Positions 32,790 to 41,841 of a stretch of 64,000 bases of DNA are shown here, piece by piece. The position numbers were made by a program, and so were the translations under genes. Numbering within the stretch: position 1 is the stretch's first letter; every line of letters begins with the position of its first letter. A model generated the notes under the pieces. That model was given only the letters and a program-made list of their open reading frames with translations, did no database searches and was not told the DNA's origin. Source of the DNA: CAXXOK01 sp963675925 (GTDB taxonomy: Bacteria > Bacillota > Clostridia > Christensenellales > Aristaeellaceae); contig CAXXIB010000004.1 in assembly GCA_963675925.2 (NCBI GenBank), positions 558,001 through 622,000 of the forward strand. Direction: 5' to 3'.

Positions 32790-33839
32790 ACCGTCGCCTT
32801 GTCTTTCGCGGGGATCGGCGCATCCGCTGGCATATAGTTCGGCTCGCTTTCCTCGTAGCTGTGGAGTATCGCCCAGCCCTCGGGGGTCGTTTCGGCATGG
32901 GTTGGCATGCCGTGCAGCGCTACGTTCATGGCAACGATTGCAATCTCGACCATGCCATCGTCCGGGGCCTTGGTGGTCAGGCGTTGCAGCTGAATGCCAG
33001 GCCAGCGCAGCAGGCGCGCCAGCATGCCGCTTGAATGAGCTAACAGCTTTAGAATTTCATAGCTGACCCCGGCCACAACCGGAAGCAGCGCCAGCCGGCT
33101 CAGCAGCCGCCAGGCATATACATTGCCCTGATACCCCACCACGGTGAACAGCACAATGGAGATGACAAACACCAGCAGCAAAAAGCTGGTGCCGCAGCGC
33201 GGGTGCAGGGTGGAAAATGTCTGCGCGGTTTTGGGTGTCAGTGGCTTTTTAGCTTCGTGATTGTACACGGTTTTATGCTCCGCGCCATGGTACTGGAAGG
33301 TGCGGCGCACATCGGGCACCATGGCACATACGAGGATATAGCCGATCAAAATCAAAATGCGCAGTATGCCCGACAGCAGGTTGACCAGCCAGTTCAGGCT
33401 GCCGCCTGGCCACACGCCTTTCAGCAGCCTGGCAAAGCCTTCGGGGATGGCGAAAAACAGCACGACGGACAATAAAACGGCCAAAACAATCGCCGTACCC
33501 ATCACAATTTTATCAATGCCCTTGCCAAGCTTGCGGGAAAGCCACTGTTCAAAGCGTGAGGGTTCTTCGTCCAGTACGCCGAGCATATTGGTGGATTTTT
33601 GCAGGGTCTTCATCCCAAGCGAGAGCATGGACCCCATATTCACCACCCCACGCACCAACGGCCAGCCCAGCCACTTATGCTTTTGGGATGGCGCGGTATA
33701 GGCCTGGCGATGAACGACAATGGTCTGATCGGCCTGCGCACGGCCACGGCCACGGCATCGGGCGCTTTCATCATCACGCCTTCCAGCACGGCCTGCCCGC
33801 CGATATCGATACGTTTGGGTTGTTTGTTTCGTTTTTCAC
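32786..33839 (-). pseudogene. DUF1385 membrane protein gene with two frameshifts in its 5' part
   Basis: The intact part (from 33658) gives 290 residues with the DUF1385 core: a membrane helix pair, FQYHGAEHKTVYNHE, and FSTLHPRCGTSFL. Upstream the expected N terminus is present but in other frames: a GTG at 33839 opens MKNETNNPNVSI, then after an extra AT (about 33809) IGGQAVLEGVMMKAPDAVAVAVR, then after a missing base (about 33735) QTIVVHRQAYTAPSQKHKWLGWPLVRGVVN joins the long frame. Restored, it would be a normal family member of about 350 residues. DUF1385 proteins are conserved next to prmC/prfA in Bacillota; function unknown. Sequence error or true decay cannot be separated here. Confidence 0.75.
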
Positions 33840-33885
33840 GCTGTTATCGGTCCTTCCCTATTGCGTTGGCAATCGCCGCTTAAAA

Positions 33886-34828
33886 CTACATTTTCAGGCT
33901 TCTGTCGAACAGGCCGCCCAGGGTTTTTCGAATGTCCGCATCGTGATAGAGCACTTCGTACACAGCGCGGCTGATGGCAGTTCCACGCCTGTTTGCATCT
34001 CCAAATCCATCAGCGCTTCGGCGGTATACACGCCCTCGGCCAGCTCGCTGTACGGCAGCCCCGTAGCCAGGCATTCGCCAAAGCGGCGGTTGTGGCTGTA
34101 GGGGGAAAACCACGGTTGCCTCATAATCGCCCAGGTGGCACAGGCCGTACGCGCTCAGTTCGTTGCCGCCCAGAGCCTGAATTAGCCGGGCTACCTCTCG
34201 GGTGCCGCGGCTCATCAGTGCGCCTTTCAGGGTGGACAGCTTAAGTCCGTCCAGACACCCCGGCAGCGATGCCGACCACGTTCTTGGCCGCCGCGCCGAT
34301 TTCCGACCCGATCAAATCGCGACCATAGTAAAAGCGAATCAGCTCACCGGACAGTGCTTCCACCAGCATGGCTTTCAGCGCTTCATCCTCGGCATCAATC
34401 ACCATGCAGTTGGGCACGCCGCGGACAAACTCCTGCACATGGCCGGGCCCCAGCCACACCGCAACGGGCTGATTTTGGCCAAGTTCCTCGTGCACGACCA
34501 CCGACAAGCGCTTTCCCGTGCCCATTTCAAGCCCCTTCATGCACAGCACAATGGGGATACCGCGCAAGGTTTCGGCATGCTGCCGGACCACCTCGCGCAG
34601 GGATTGGGATGAGACGGAAATGAAAAAAGCATCCGTCTGCCGGGATAGTACGGAGCTGAACGTAACGCTGCTATCCAGCGTCACCAAATCGTTGCTCCGG
34701 GTTTGCTGTAGTTGCTGAAAGCGGGGTGAGCTTTCGCGCCCGAACAGGCACACGGAGTGGCCCCTCCGGCTCGCGTACCATGCCAGGAACGAACCCCAGC
34801 GGCCGCTGCCGATCACCGTGACTTGCAT
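33886..34828 (-). pseudogene. gpsA: NAD(P)H-dependent glycerol-3-phosphate dehydrogenase gene with three frameshifts
   Basis: From the ATG at 34828 (GGGGAGG upstream) the frame gives the Rossmann start VTVIGSGRWGSFLAWYASRRGHSV and the catalytic region GSEIGAAAKNVVGIAAG. One base too many at about 34257 (GGGG) shifts it; the next frame continues LDGLKLSTLKGALMSRG...GDYEATV; a second shift at about 34105 (GGGGGAAAA) leads to FSPYSHNRRFGECLA...MQTGVELP; a third near 33976 returns to AVYEVLYHDADI...RSLKM. All family blocks are recognisable, so divergence is recent or artefactual. The enzyme makes sn-glycerol 3-phosphate for phospholipids and is usually essential, which favours sequence error, but see the G1P dehydrogenase at 5.3 kb. 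Confidence 0.8.
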
Positions 34829-34895
34829 CCGCATTCCTCCCCATGACATCATACCACGGATAGGGTTTTTCCGAAACTGGTGCTCCTGCCGGAGA

Positions 34896-34936
34896 GCGCA
34901 CAAAAAGCCCGTCCGGACGGCGGGCTTTTTGTGCGC
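34896..34936. terminator. Terminator of the acetylesterase gene (symmetric)
   Basis: Long palindrome GCGCACAAAAAGCCCG / CGGGCTTTTTGTGCGC around a short loop; T-runs on both strands. It separates the esterase from gpsA. Confidence 0.85.
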
Positions 34937-34938
34937 AG

Positions 34939-36438
34939 CTAGTGCAGGCTAAACGGGGCCAGCGGCAGGCCGTTATGTCCAAAGATGTGCACCATGCCAA
35001 AGTTGACCCAGGCATAGCGCACAGCCAAAGGCGCGGCTACCGCCTCGGTAAATACGCGCAGCTCCTGCCCCTCCAACTGGCACAGCGCAGGGTGAAATAC
35101 GCCGTCTTCCCCGGCGAGCTCAAACAGGGTAGCTTCCCCCTTGACCTCCACTGGCGCAGACAGGCTTACAACCATCGCATCGCCGTCCCGACGGGCAGCC
35201 AAGGCCCTGGGGCTGTCAGCATCGATATCGCGGCCAAACGCCACCTTCAGCGCTTGCAGATACAGGCGATAGCCTACTGTTTTTTTATCTTTGGGGTGAA
35301 TGTTGTCAAACTCGCCGCAGTCAATCAGCACGGCCAGGCCGGTATTGCGTACATCCATAAATGCCTGTTCCTGTGCCTGGCGCAGCAGCGGCCAATCGCG
35401 CATATCCTCCTCGCCTTTGGCGATGAACATGGGCAGCTGGCAGTTGAGAAACGGCAGGGTAGCATCGCAGAACAGATCCCGCCAGAAGCTGATCAAATTG
35501 CGCAGCTGCTGCCGGTAGAGATACGCTTGCGACGCGTCCGTTTCGCCCTGATAATACAAAAACCCGGTCAGCGTATAGGGGGCAATGCGTTTGAGCATGG
35601 TTTCGGCCAGCCCTGCCGGGCGGAACCCGCTCTTGCGGCCTTCGGGCTGGGGCCAGGGGCCGGGGCCGACGGTTTCGTTAATCTCCTGCCAGCTGATATC
35701 GGGTTTCTTCCGCTGGGCATCCAGTATGCGCTGCCACCACGACTGAAAGGCTGCGTTGTAGGTTTTCATTTCGGCATCGTACTGCACATCGGACTTGTCC
35801 TTCACGCGCCGGGTATATTCGTCCAGCAATCTAGCCCCGTCGGTGGTTGTGCGCAGGGTTTCCTCGTCCATCCAGCAGACGATGGACGAACCGCCCCAGT
35901 TACAGCCGATGATGCCGACCGGGACGTTTAGCTCCTGTTGCAGCTCCAGCGCAAAATAACAACCCACGGCGCTGATATCCCCGCATGCGCCGGGCCGTAG
36001 TGCTTTCCAGCGCATGGCATGCTCCCGGGCCAGCGCCTGTTCATCCAGCCAGGCGTTTTTGGGTACGTTGCAATAGCGAATCATGGGATTGTCCAGCGTC
36101 TGTATCAGCTCCGGGCCACCCTCCGCCTGTTCCAGCGCCCATTCCATATTGCTCTGCCCACCGGCCAGGTACACCTCGCCGATCAGCACATCGTCGCAGG
36201 TCTGGGTGGTTTGCCCGTCGGTCACCGTCAGGGTATGCGGCCCACCGGCCGGCATTGGCGCGAGTGCGACCTCAAACCGGTCGCCATATGTGGCGGTCTC
36301 AGCCGACTGCCCCGCAAGGGACACCGTAACCAGCGCACCCTCCGGTGCCGTGCCGAAAATGCGCACAGTCTTATGCCGGCTTAGCACCATATGATCGGTA
36401 AACACCGCCGCAAGCTGCAACGTTTGTTCCATATGCAT
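34939..36438 (-). CDS. Sialate O-acetylesterase-like carbohydrate esterase (SGNH)
   Basis: About 500 residues from the ATG at 36438 (36432 also possible); AAAGGACGG lies upstream. It has the AVFTDHMVLSRHK start typical of the family, a beta-rich N-terminal domain (AxYGDRFEVALAPMPAGGPHTLTV), the nucleophile block EVYLAGGQSNMEW, GCNWGGSSIVCWM, and YYQGETDAS. A late His-containing block (DNIHPKDKKTVGYRL) completes the triad. Such enzymes remove acetyl groups from sialic acids or plant polysaccharides. No signal peptide, so it probably acts on imported sugars in the cytoplasm. Monocistronic between a terminator and the phosphatase gene. Confidence 0.88.
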   Translation of the reverse strand: MHMEQTLQLAAVFTDHMVLSRHKTVRIFGTAPEGALVTVSLAGQSAETATYGDRFEVALAPMPAGGPHTLTVTDGQTTQTCDDVLIGEVYLAGGQSNMEWALEQAEGGPELIQTLDNPMIRYCNVPKNAWLDEQALAREHAMRWKALRPGACGDISAVGCYFALELQQELNVPVGIIGCNWGGSSIVCWMDEETLRTTTDGARLLDEYTRRVKDKSDVQYDAEMKTYNAAFQSWWQRILDAQRKKPDISWQEINETVGPGPWPQPEGRKSGFRPAGLAETMLKRIAPYTLTGFLYYQGETDASQAYLYRQQLRNLISFWRDLFCDATLPFLNCQLPMFIAKGEEDMRDWPLLRQAQEQAFMDVRNTGLAVLIDCGEFDNIHPKDKKTVGYRLYLQALKVAFGRDIDADSPRALAARRDGDAMVVSLSAPVEVKGEATLFELAGEDGVFHPALCQLEGQELRVFTEAVAAPLAVRYAWVNFGMVHIFGHNGLPLAPFSLH

Positions 36439-36484
36439 TCCGTCCTTTATCAGCGTTTCATCATTGCCTGGCGATATACGCGTG

Positions 36485-36952
36485 TCAGGCTTTGGATTTA
36501 TGCGAAAGAATAACATCCAGCCACGCAGTAATGCCCTCCACAATATCGCGGTAAGTTACATCGTACTGATGGGTGTACCAGGGATCGTCCACCTCGCCGG
36601 GGCGGGATGTACGCTCCATCATCCGATGGACTTTGCCCTGCGGATCGCCGCCGGTGAGACGGTTGATGGCGCGTATGTTCCGCTCGTCCATGGCAAACAG
36701 CCAGTCAAAGGCATCATAGTCTTCTTTCGTCAGCTGGATGGACACTTTCCCATCGCAGCGGATGCCGTGCTTGGCCAGTTCTTCCCTGGCTGGCGGGTAC
36801 ACGGGGTTGCCGAGTTCCTCTGTGCTGGTGCCGCGCGATTCAATATGAAAGGAATCCGCCAGCCCGCGTTTTTCAACCATATCCTTACAGATAAACTCAG
36901 CCATCGGGCTGCGGCAAATGTTGCCATAACAGACAAACAGGATACGAACCAT
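36485..36952 (-). CDS. Low-molecular-weight protein-tyrosine phosphatase
   Basis: About 155 residues from the ATG at 36952. The P-loop C-X5-R-S is CYGNICRS (residues 8-15), and the general-acid region DDPWYTHQYD lies near residue 120. Members dephosphorylate tyrosine or arginine residues of regulatory proteins, or the BY-kinases of polysaccharide synthesis. The frame is open 21 codons further upstream but without the family start MVRILFVCYGN. Monocistronic. Confidence 0.92.
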   Translation of the reverse strand: MVRILFVCYGNICRSPMAEFICKDMVEKRGLADSFHIESRGTSTEELGNPVYPPAREELAKHGIRCDGKVSIQLTKEDYDAFDWLFAMDERNIRAINRLTGGDPQGKVHRMMERTSRPGEVDDPWYTHQYDVTYRDIVEGITAWLDVILSHKSKA

Positions 36953-37061
36953 TCGTTTCACTTCGCCTTCTTCACGGTATAATGATATTGTACCGTATGC
37001 GAGACAACAGCGCAAGAAAATGCATAGCGCGTTAGGAATAGATTAGAATCTGCTAGAGTGC

Positions 37062-37089
37062 TAGACACCCGCATACGAATTTGTATACT
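37062..37089 (+). promoter_or_regulatory. Promoter of the GlsB-like gene
   Basis: TAGACA, 16-base spacer, TATACT, about 95 bases upstream of the gene. The 5' UTR contains the hairpin GTACCGG-gatgag-CCGGTAC at 37144-37163. Confidence 0.6.
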
Positions 37090-37186
37090 GAAATAGGTCA
37101 GGCGCAAAGGCGCCGCTAGACAAACTATAAACATTGGAAAACCGTACCGGGATGAGCCGGTACCTACAACATCAAGGAGGAACTAT

Positions 37187-37441
37187 ATGGGTATTGTATC
37201 TTGGATTATTATGGGCGGACTAGCCGGCTGGGTTGCCAGCATGATTATGAAACGCGACGCCAACATGGGCGTGATTGCCAACATCATCGTGGGTATCGTC
37301 GGTGGTATCGTCGGTGGCTTCGTCGCCTCGCTGCTGGGCCTGGGCACGATTACCGGGTTTAACCTCGGCAGTTTCCTGATCGCCCTTGGCGGCTCGTGTC
37401 TGCTGCTGTGGATTACGGGCATGTTCCGCAATCGAGCGTAA
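37187..37441 (+). CDS. GlsB/YeaQ/YmgE-family stress membrane protein
   Basis: An 84-residue, Gly-rich integral membrane protein with three helices, showing the family features WIIMGGLAGWVASMIMKRD and GIVGGIVGGFVASLLG. Family members are induced by general or envelope stress; no biochemical function is established. AAGGAGG precedes the start at ideal distance, and a strong terminator follows, so it is monocistronic and probably highly expressed. Confidence 0.9.
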   Translation: MGIVSWIIMGGLAGWVASMIMKRDANMGVIANIIVGIVGGIVGGFVASLLGLGTITGFNLGSFLIALGGSCLLLWITGMFRNRA

Positions 37442-37463
37442 TCATCCAACCAAGCACCATCGC

Positions 37464-37494
37464 AATGGCCGCGCAGCTGCGCGGCCATTTTTCT
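37464..37494. terminator. Terminator between convergent genes
   Basis: AATGGCCGCGCA-GC-TGCGCGGCCATT followed by TTTCTG; serves the GlsB-like gene and possibly the flavoprotein gene on the other strand. Confidence 0.85.
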
Positions 37495-37516
37495 GTGCAT
37501 AAAGGGTCCGTGCCTG

Positions 37517-38758
37517 CTACTTCGCCCCGGCTGCTCCACCAGCAATCAGGCCGGAGGCAAACGCAAACATGAGGTTGAACCCGCCGCAGTCGCCATCGAC
37601 ATCCAGTATCTCCCCGGCGGCATACAGGCCGGGTACCAGACGGCTTTCCATGGTGGCGGCATCAAAATCTTCTGCTACGATCCCCCCGGCGGTCACCTGC
37701 GCAGCGTTAAACCCGCGCGTGCCCGTTATCGGCAGGCGGACACAGGCAAGTGCATCCGCCACGGCGCGCAGTTTGGCCGCGCCAAGGGATGCGATGGGCA
37801 TGCTTCCATCGCTTACACCGGCCTGACGCAGTACCAGCCGGGCCACCGGGGCGGACAGTGCGCCGGTCAGCAGCGCGGTTGCGGGCTGCCTGCCCCGCGC
37901 ATCGGCCAGCGATGTGATAAACGGCAGCATATCACCTTGCATGTTCAGCTCGTCGCGCAGGTCCAAACAGAGCGTCATATCCGCTTTCACAAAGCGTGCC
38001 AGCTGCATGGCCGCGATGCCGCTGACCGCGTCGTCGGCAAACAGCGCTTCACCCTGCGTTTCCCGCACGACATGCCCTTGCCCGTCTTCCAGCCGCAGTG
38101 TGGCGCGTACGCGCTGCCCCTTTAGCCCGTGCAGCGCCTTTTTTGGCACAGTCAGCGCGCACAGGGCGGGAAGCACCGGGGTCAAGCGATGCCCAAGCGC
38201 TGTCAGCAGGGCATAGGCTGTGCCGTCCGTGCCATGCACGGGATAGGCCGCGCCGCCGCAGGCGACGATCACCTGATCGGCATGCAGGGAAAACGCGGTT
38301 TGTGTTCTGTGCTTTGGATCGTCACCGGACGCCTGCACGCCGGAGAGGGTAAACCCGCTTGTCTCCCGCGCAATATCCGTGACCTGCGAGAGGCATTGGA
38401 TGCTAATAACGAGCTGCTCCGCCCGCAGTAATAACGCCGCCTGTACGGACGATGCTTGCAGCGATGCGGGGTACAGTAAATGCGTTCCCTCTTCCCGCAG
38501 CGGCACGCCGAGCGACGTAAAAAACGCAGTCAGCTCCACTACGCCGCAGCGCGTGAGTACTGCCTGTGCAAACGCGGAATCGCCATAATACACAGGGTTC
38601 CCCGTGTTCATCAGGTTGCCGCGTCCATTGCCGCTTACACCGAGCTTTTTCAGCGGTTTTGCGTTACGCTCCAGCACCGTAACCTGCGCGCCGGACTGCG
38701 CCGCAGCAATGGCCGCCGCAAACCCGGCCGCTCCGCCGCCGATCACCGCGATATGCAT
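37517..38758 (-). CDS. NAD(P)/FAD-dependent oxidoreductase (HI0933/BaiN family)
   Basis: About 413 residues from the ATG at 38758, preceded by GGGGGAGGG; earlier codons in frame have no such site. The FAD-binding start is MHIAVIGGGAAGFAAA; GVSGNGRGNLMNTG is the second HI0933-family block; the C terminus has the FAD motif GLYAAGEILDVDGDCGGFNLMFAFASG. BaiN from Clostridium scindens acts in bile-acid metabolism, but most members are uncharacterised. Monocistronic. Confidence 0.92.
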   Translation of the reverse strand: MHIAVIGGGAAGFAAAIAAAQSGAQVTVLERNAKPLKKLGVSGNGRGNLMNTGNPVYYGDSAFAQAVLTRCGVVELTAFFTSLGVPLREEGTHLLYPASLQASSVQAALLLRAEQLVISIQCLSQVTDIARETSGFTLSGVQASGDDPKHRTQTAFSLHADQVIVACGGAAYPVHGTDGTAYALLTALGHRLTPVLPALCALTVPKKALHGLKGQRVRATLRLEDGQGHVVRETQGEALFADDAVSGIAAMQLARFVKADMTLCLDLRDELNMQGDMLPFITSLADARGRQPATALLTGALSAPVARLVLRQAGVSDGSMPIASLGAAKLRAVADALACVRLPITGTRGFNAAQVTAGGIVAEDFDAATMESRLVPGLYAAGEILDVDGDCGGFNLMFAFASGLIAGGAAGAK

Positions 38759-38913
38759 AGCAAATCCCTCCCCCACAGCACCATCATAGCAGAGCGCACA
38801 GCCCGCGTAAAGCGCTGCGTTTGCGCTATCGCCCAGCCCCGTTGACAGCGGCACACTAAGCGGTCTATTCTATAAGCGAAACCTCATGAAATTCACACCC
38901 GTTTGGAGGCATC

Positions 38914-40011
38914 ATGGCAAGCAGCACCATTTGGAGCACCTACGGCAGCGACCTGAAAGCCATGGCGATCGCTGTGCTGGAGGCCGCCCGCGTGCACGAA
39001 AGCATACCATCCGGCAACGCGTTGATCGGCATCAAGCCCAACTTAGTGCTGGCATCGGACGCGAGTAACGGCGCAACCACCCATCCGCAGATTGTGGAAG
39101 GCATCATCGAGTACCTGCGAGCGCACAGCTTTGACAACCTTTGCATGCTCGAAGGTGCCTGGGTCGGCGCGCGCACCAAGGATGCCGCCGACGTATGCGG
39201 CTACACGGACCTGGCAAAGCAAACCGGCGTTCCGTTTATCGACACCCAGCCGGACAGCTCCACAGCCGTGGACTGCGGCGGAATGACCCTGCGCATTTGC
39301 GATAGTGCACTAAAGCTTGATTACCTGATTAACGTTCCGGTCATGAAAGGGCACTGCCAAACGCGGCTGACCTGCGCGCTGAAAAACATGAAGGGCTTAA
39401 TCCCGAATGCCGAAAAGCGCCGCTATCACACCCTTGGGCTGCACAATCCCATCGGCCACCTGTCGCTGGGGCTGACGCAGAACTTTGTTTTGGTGGATGC
39501 CGTATGCGGCGATTTGGACTACGAAGAGGGCGGCAGCCCCGTTCAGCGCGATCAGGTGTTTGGCACCTACGATCCGGTTCTGTGCGATGCATACGCCTGT
39601 ACGCAGCTGGGGTATAGCCTGTCCGATGTCCCCTACATCGGCATTGCGGAAGCGCTGGGCGCGGGGAACGCGGACCTGTCCGCATTGGATGAAATCATTC
39701 TCACCCCGCCAGCCACCACCATGCAGCCGCCACAGCGCAGAGTGAACCGGCTTTTATCCCGCGTCACCCAAAAGGATGCCTGCTCGGCCTGCTGCGCCAA
39801 TACCGTATACGCCCTGCTGCGCCTGGACGAGGCGGGAAAGCTAGACAAGTTAAGGGTTCCCGTGTGCGTAGGACAGGGCTATCAGGGGCAATCGCAGCCG
39901 CAGTGCCTTGGCATTGGCCGCTGTACGGCCGGGTTTGAAAAAACCGTGCCGGGCTGCCCGCCCAGCGCCGGGGATATCCTCCGGTTCCTGGAAAACGAGC
40001 TTGAGGGGTAA
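38914..40011 (+). CDS. DUF362 protein with Cys-rich C terminus
   Basis: A 365-residue protein. The DUF362 core has IKPNLVLAS...THPQIVEGIIEYLR, then PVMKGHCQTRLTCALKNMKGLIPN and HLSLGLTQNFVLVDAV. The last 100 residues are Cys-rich (CSACCANTV, CVGQGYQ, CLGIGRCTAG, GCPPS), with spacing suggestive of an Fe-S or zinc site but not of a standard 2[4Fe-4S] ferredoxin. ATG follows TTTGGAGGCATC. Role unknown; the family is common in strict anaerobes. Confidence 0.85.
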   Translation: MASSTIWSTYGSDLKAMAIAVLEAARVHESIPSGNALIGIKPNLVLASDASNGATTHPQIVEGIIEYLRAHSFDNLCMLEGAWVGARTKDAADVCGYTDLAKQTGVPFIDTQPDSSTAVDCGGMTLRICDSALKLDYLINVPVMKGHCQTRLTCALKNMKGLIPNAEKRRYHTLGLHNPIGHLSLGLTQNFVLVDAVCGDLDYEEGGSPVQRDQVFGTYDPVLCDAYACTQLGYSLSDVPYIGIAEALGAGNADLSALDEIILTPPATTMQPPQRRVNRLLSRVTQKDACSACCANTVYALLRLDEAGKLDKLRVPVCVGQGYQGQSQPQCLGIGRCTAGFEKTVPGCPPSAGDILRFLENELEG

Positions 40012-40061
40012 AGGCCTGTAAAACCTAGTTCCCACGCCATACGCAACGGGGACAAATGTGG

Positions 40062-40067
40062 TATAAT
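40062..40067 (+). promoter_or_regulatory. Extended -10 promoter of the YesL-like gene
   Basis: TGGTATAAT about 30 bases before the start codon; no good -35. GAGGAGGG then precedes the ATG. Confidence 0.6.
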
Positions 40068-40096
40068 ACCCTTGATGTTAGAGGAGGGTCAACCAG

Positions 40097-41074
40097 ATGT
40101 TCGGCAAACTTATGAACAGCTACCTATACGGCAAGTCCGGCAAGGGCGACTACACCAAGGACGATCTGCCCACAACACGCGGTCAGCTCTTTCGCGAGAT
40201 GCTGCGCGTGCGGATAAGCGGCCTGATGCGCCTGAACCTTTTATACATGCTAGCCTGGCTGCCGGCGATGATCATTATCGCTTATTTCATCATCCTGATT
40301 TTTACGGCGCTAAGCAATGCGGCCGACCCCCAAACGCTGATGGATGAAAGCAGCCTGATGCAAATCGACTTTACTCAGGCCTTGGAACAGATTCGTTCCC
40401 TCGCCTTTGTCGGTTTGTTGTGGCTGATTCCCGCCATAACCCTGACCGGGGTGTTTACCCCCGGGCTCTGCTACGTTACGCGCAACTGGGCGCGCGATGA
40501 GCACGCGTTCATCTTCAGCGATTTTAAGGACGCGGTGAAAGAGAACTGGAAGCAGGGACTGATCACCGGGTTTATTACCGGGCTGGTGCCGGTGGTGGTC
40601 TATGTGTGCTGGAACTTTTATGGCGAGCTGGCCAAAACCAACAGCGTATTTTTTGTGGTTCCGCAAATGCTGACCCTGATGATCGGCGTGATCTGGATGA
40701 TGAGCCTGATCTTCACCTATCCGCTGATGGTCAGCTACAAGCTGGGCTACATGCAGCTGATCCGCAACTCCTTCCTGCTGACCATTGGACGGCTGCCGCA
40801 GACCATTATGTTTAAGCTGATTACCATACTGCCCGCCGTACTGGGGTTTGTCGCCGTACTCTTGGGCGTCGTGTATATCCTGGTTGTGGTCATCTTGTTC
40901 CTGTATTATATGCTGCTGGGGTTTGCGTTCAGCCGTTTTATTACCGCCAGCTATACAAACGCCGTGTTTGATAAGTTTATCAACTCCAAAATTGAGGGTG
41001 CAACGGTAGACCGCGGACTGCACAAAGAAGACGATGATGATGACTATGACGATGAGCCTGAGGAAGACCAGTAA
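40097..41074 (+). CDS. YesL-like (DUF624) membrane protein
   Basis: A 325-residue protein with about six helices. FSDFKDAVKENWKQGLITGFITGL is characteristic of DUF624/YesL proteins, which are often found beside sugar ABC transporters or glycosidases. The C terminus is strongly acidic (EDDDDDYDDEPEEDQ). Function unknown. No transporter genes adjoin it; the next gene, a methyltransferase, begins 21 bases after the stop and may be co-transcribed. Confidence 0.78.
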   Translation: MFGKLMNSYLYGKSGKGDYTKDDLPTTRGQLFREMLRVRISGLMRLNLLYMLAWLPAMIIIAYFIILIFTALSNAADPQTLMDESSLMQIDFTQALEQIRSLAFVGLLWLIPAITLTGVFTPGLCYVTRNWARDEHAFIFSDFKDAVKENWKQGLITGFITGLVPVVVYVCWNFYGELAKTNSVFFVVPQMLTLMIGVIWMMSLIFTYPLMVSYKLGYMQLIRNSFLLTIGRLPQTIMFKLITILPAVLGFVAVLLGVVYILVVVILFLYYMLLGFAFSRFITASYTNAVFDKFINSKIEGATVDRGLHKEDDDDDYDDEPEEDQ

Positions 41075-41095
41075 GGCCTGCGGGAGACTGTAAGA

Positions 41096-41839
41096 TTGTA
41101 TACCGCCTTCGCATCTGTATATGACCGCCTAATGGCCGATGTGGATTATCCCGCATGGGCCGCTTTTTACCGCGAACTTTTATGCCTGCAGGGCGTACCG
41201 GCGGGTACTGTATGCGAGTGCGCCTGCGGTACCGGCGGGCTGACCCTGCCACTAAACCGCCAGTATGACATGACCGGGGTGGATCTATCCGCCGATATGC
41301 TGGCCGTAGCCGCCGATAAGGCGCGGCGGCAGGGCGCGTGCATTCCCTTTGCGCAGATGGATATGCGCTGTTTGTGCCTGCACCGGCCACAGGATGCCGT
41401 ACTGTGCACCTGCGACGGTGTCAACTATCTGCCCAGCACGCAGGATGTCGCCGCATTTTTCCGGGCCGCGCATCAAGCGCTCAAGCCCGGCGGCGCGTTA
41501 CTGTTTGATGTATCCACCCCCTGGAAACTGCAAACCATACTCGGCAACCATACCCACGGCGAGGATGCCGGTGATATCGCCTATCTGTGGCAAAACCATT
41601 TTGATGACACCGCCTGCCGTGTGGAGATGCAACTAACCATCTTTAGGCGCGAACAGGACGACCGCTATACCCGCATTGAGGAAGAGCAAACACAATACGG
41701 CTATACCCTACCCCAGCTGCGCGCGCTGCTGGAAGCCGCAGGCTTTACCGATATCCGGGTCTATGGCGATAAAACCCTGCAAGCCCCCACACCCAATGAA
41801 AAGCGCTGGCATATCGCCGCCACGAAGAAGGAGCAATAA
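41096..41839 (+). CDS. Class I SAM-dependent methyltransferase
   Basis: A 247-residue protein. The TTG start at 41096 is favoured because the product then begins YTAFASVYDRLMADVDYPAWA, as in related proteins; GGGAGA lies upstream. SAM motif I is CECACGTGGLTL, then DMTGVDLSADMLAVA (motif II) and LCTCDGVNYLP (post motif II). The substrate is unknown, though gene order in front of Hsp33 is seen in Clostridia. Three bases separate its stop from hslO. Confidence 0.88.
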   Translation: MYTAFASVYDRLMADVDYPAWAAFYRELLCLQGVPAGTVCECACGTGGLTLPLNRQYDMTGVDLSADMLAVAADKARRQGACIPFAQMDMRCLCLHRPQDAVLCTCDGVNYLPSTQDVAAFFRAAHQALKPGGALLFDVSTPWKLQTILGNHTHGEDAGDIAYLWQNHFDDTACRVEMQLTIFRREQDDRYTRIEEEQTQYGYTLPQLRALLEAAGFTDIRVYGDKTLQAPTPNEKRWHIAATKKEQ

Positions 41840-41841
41840 GC

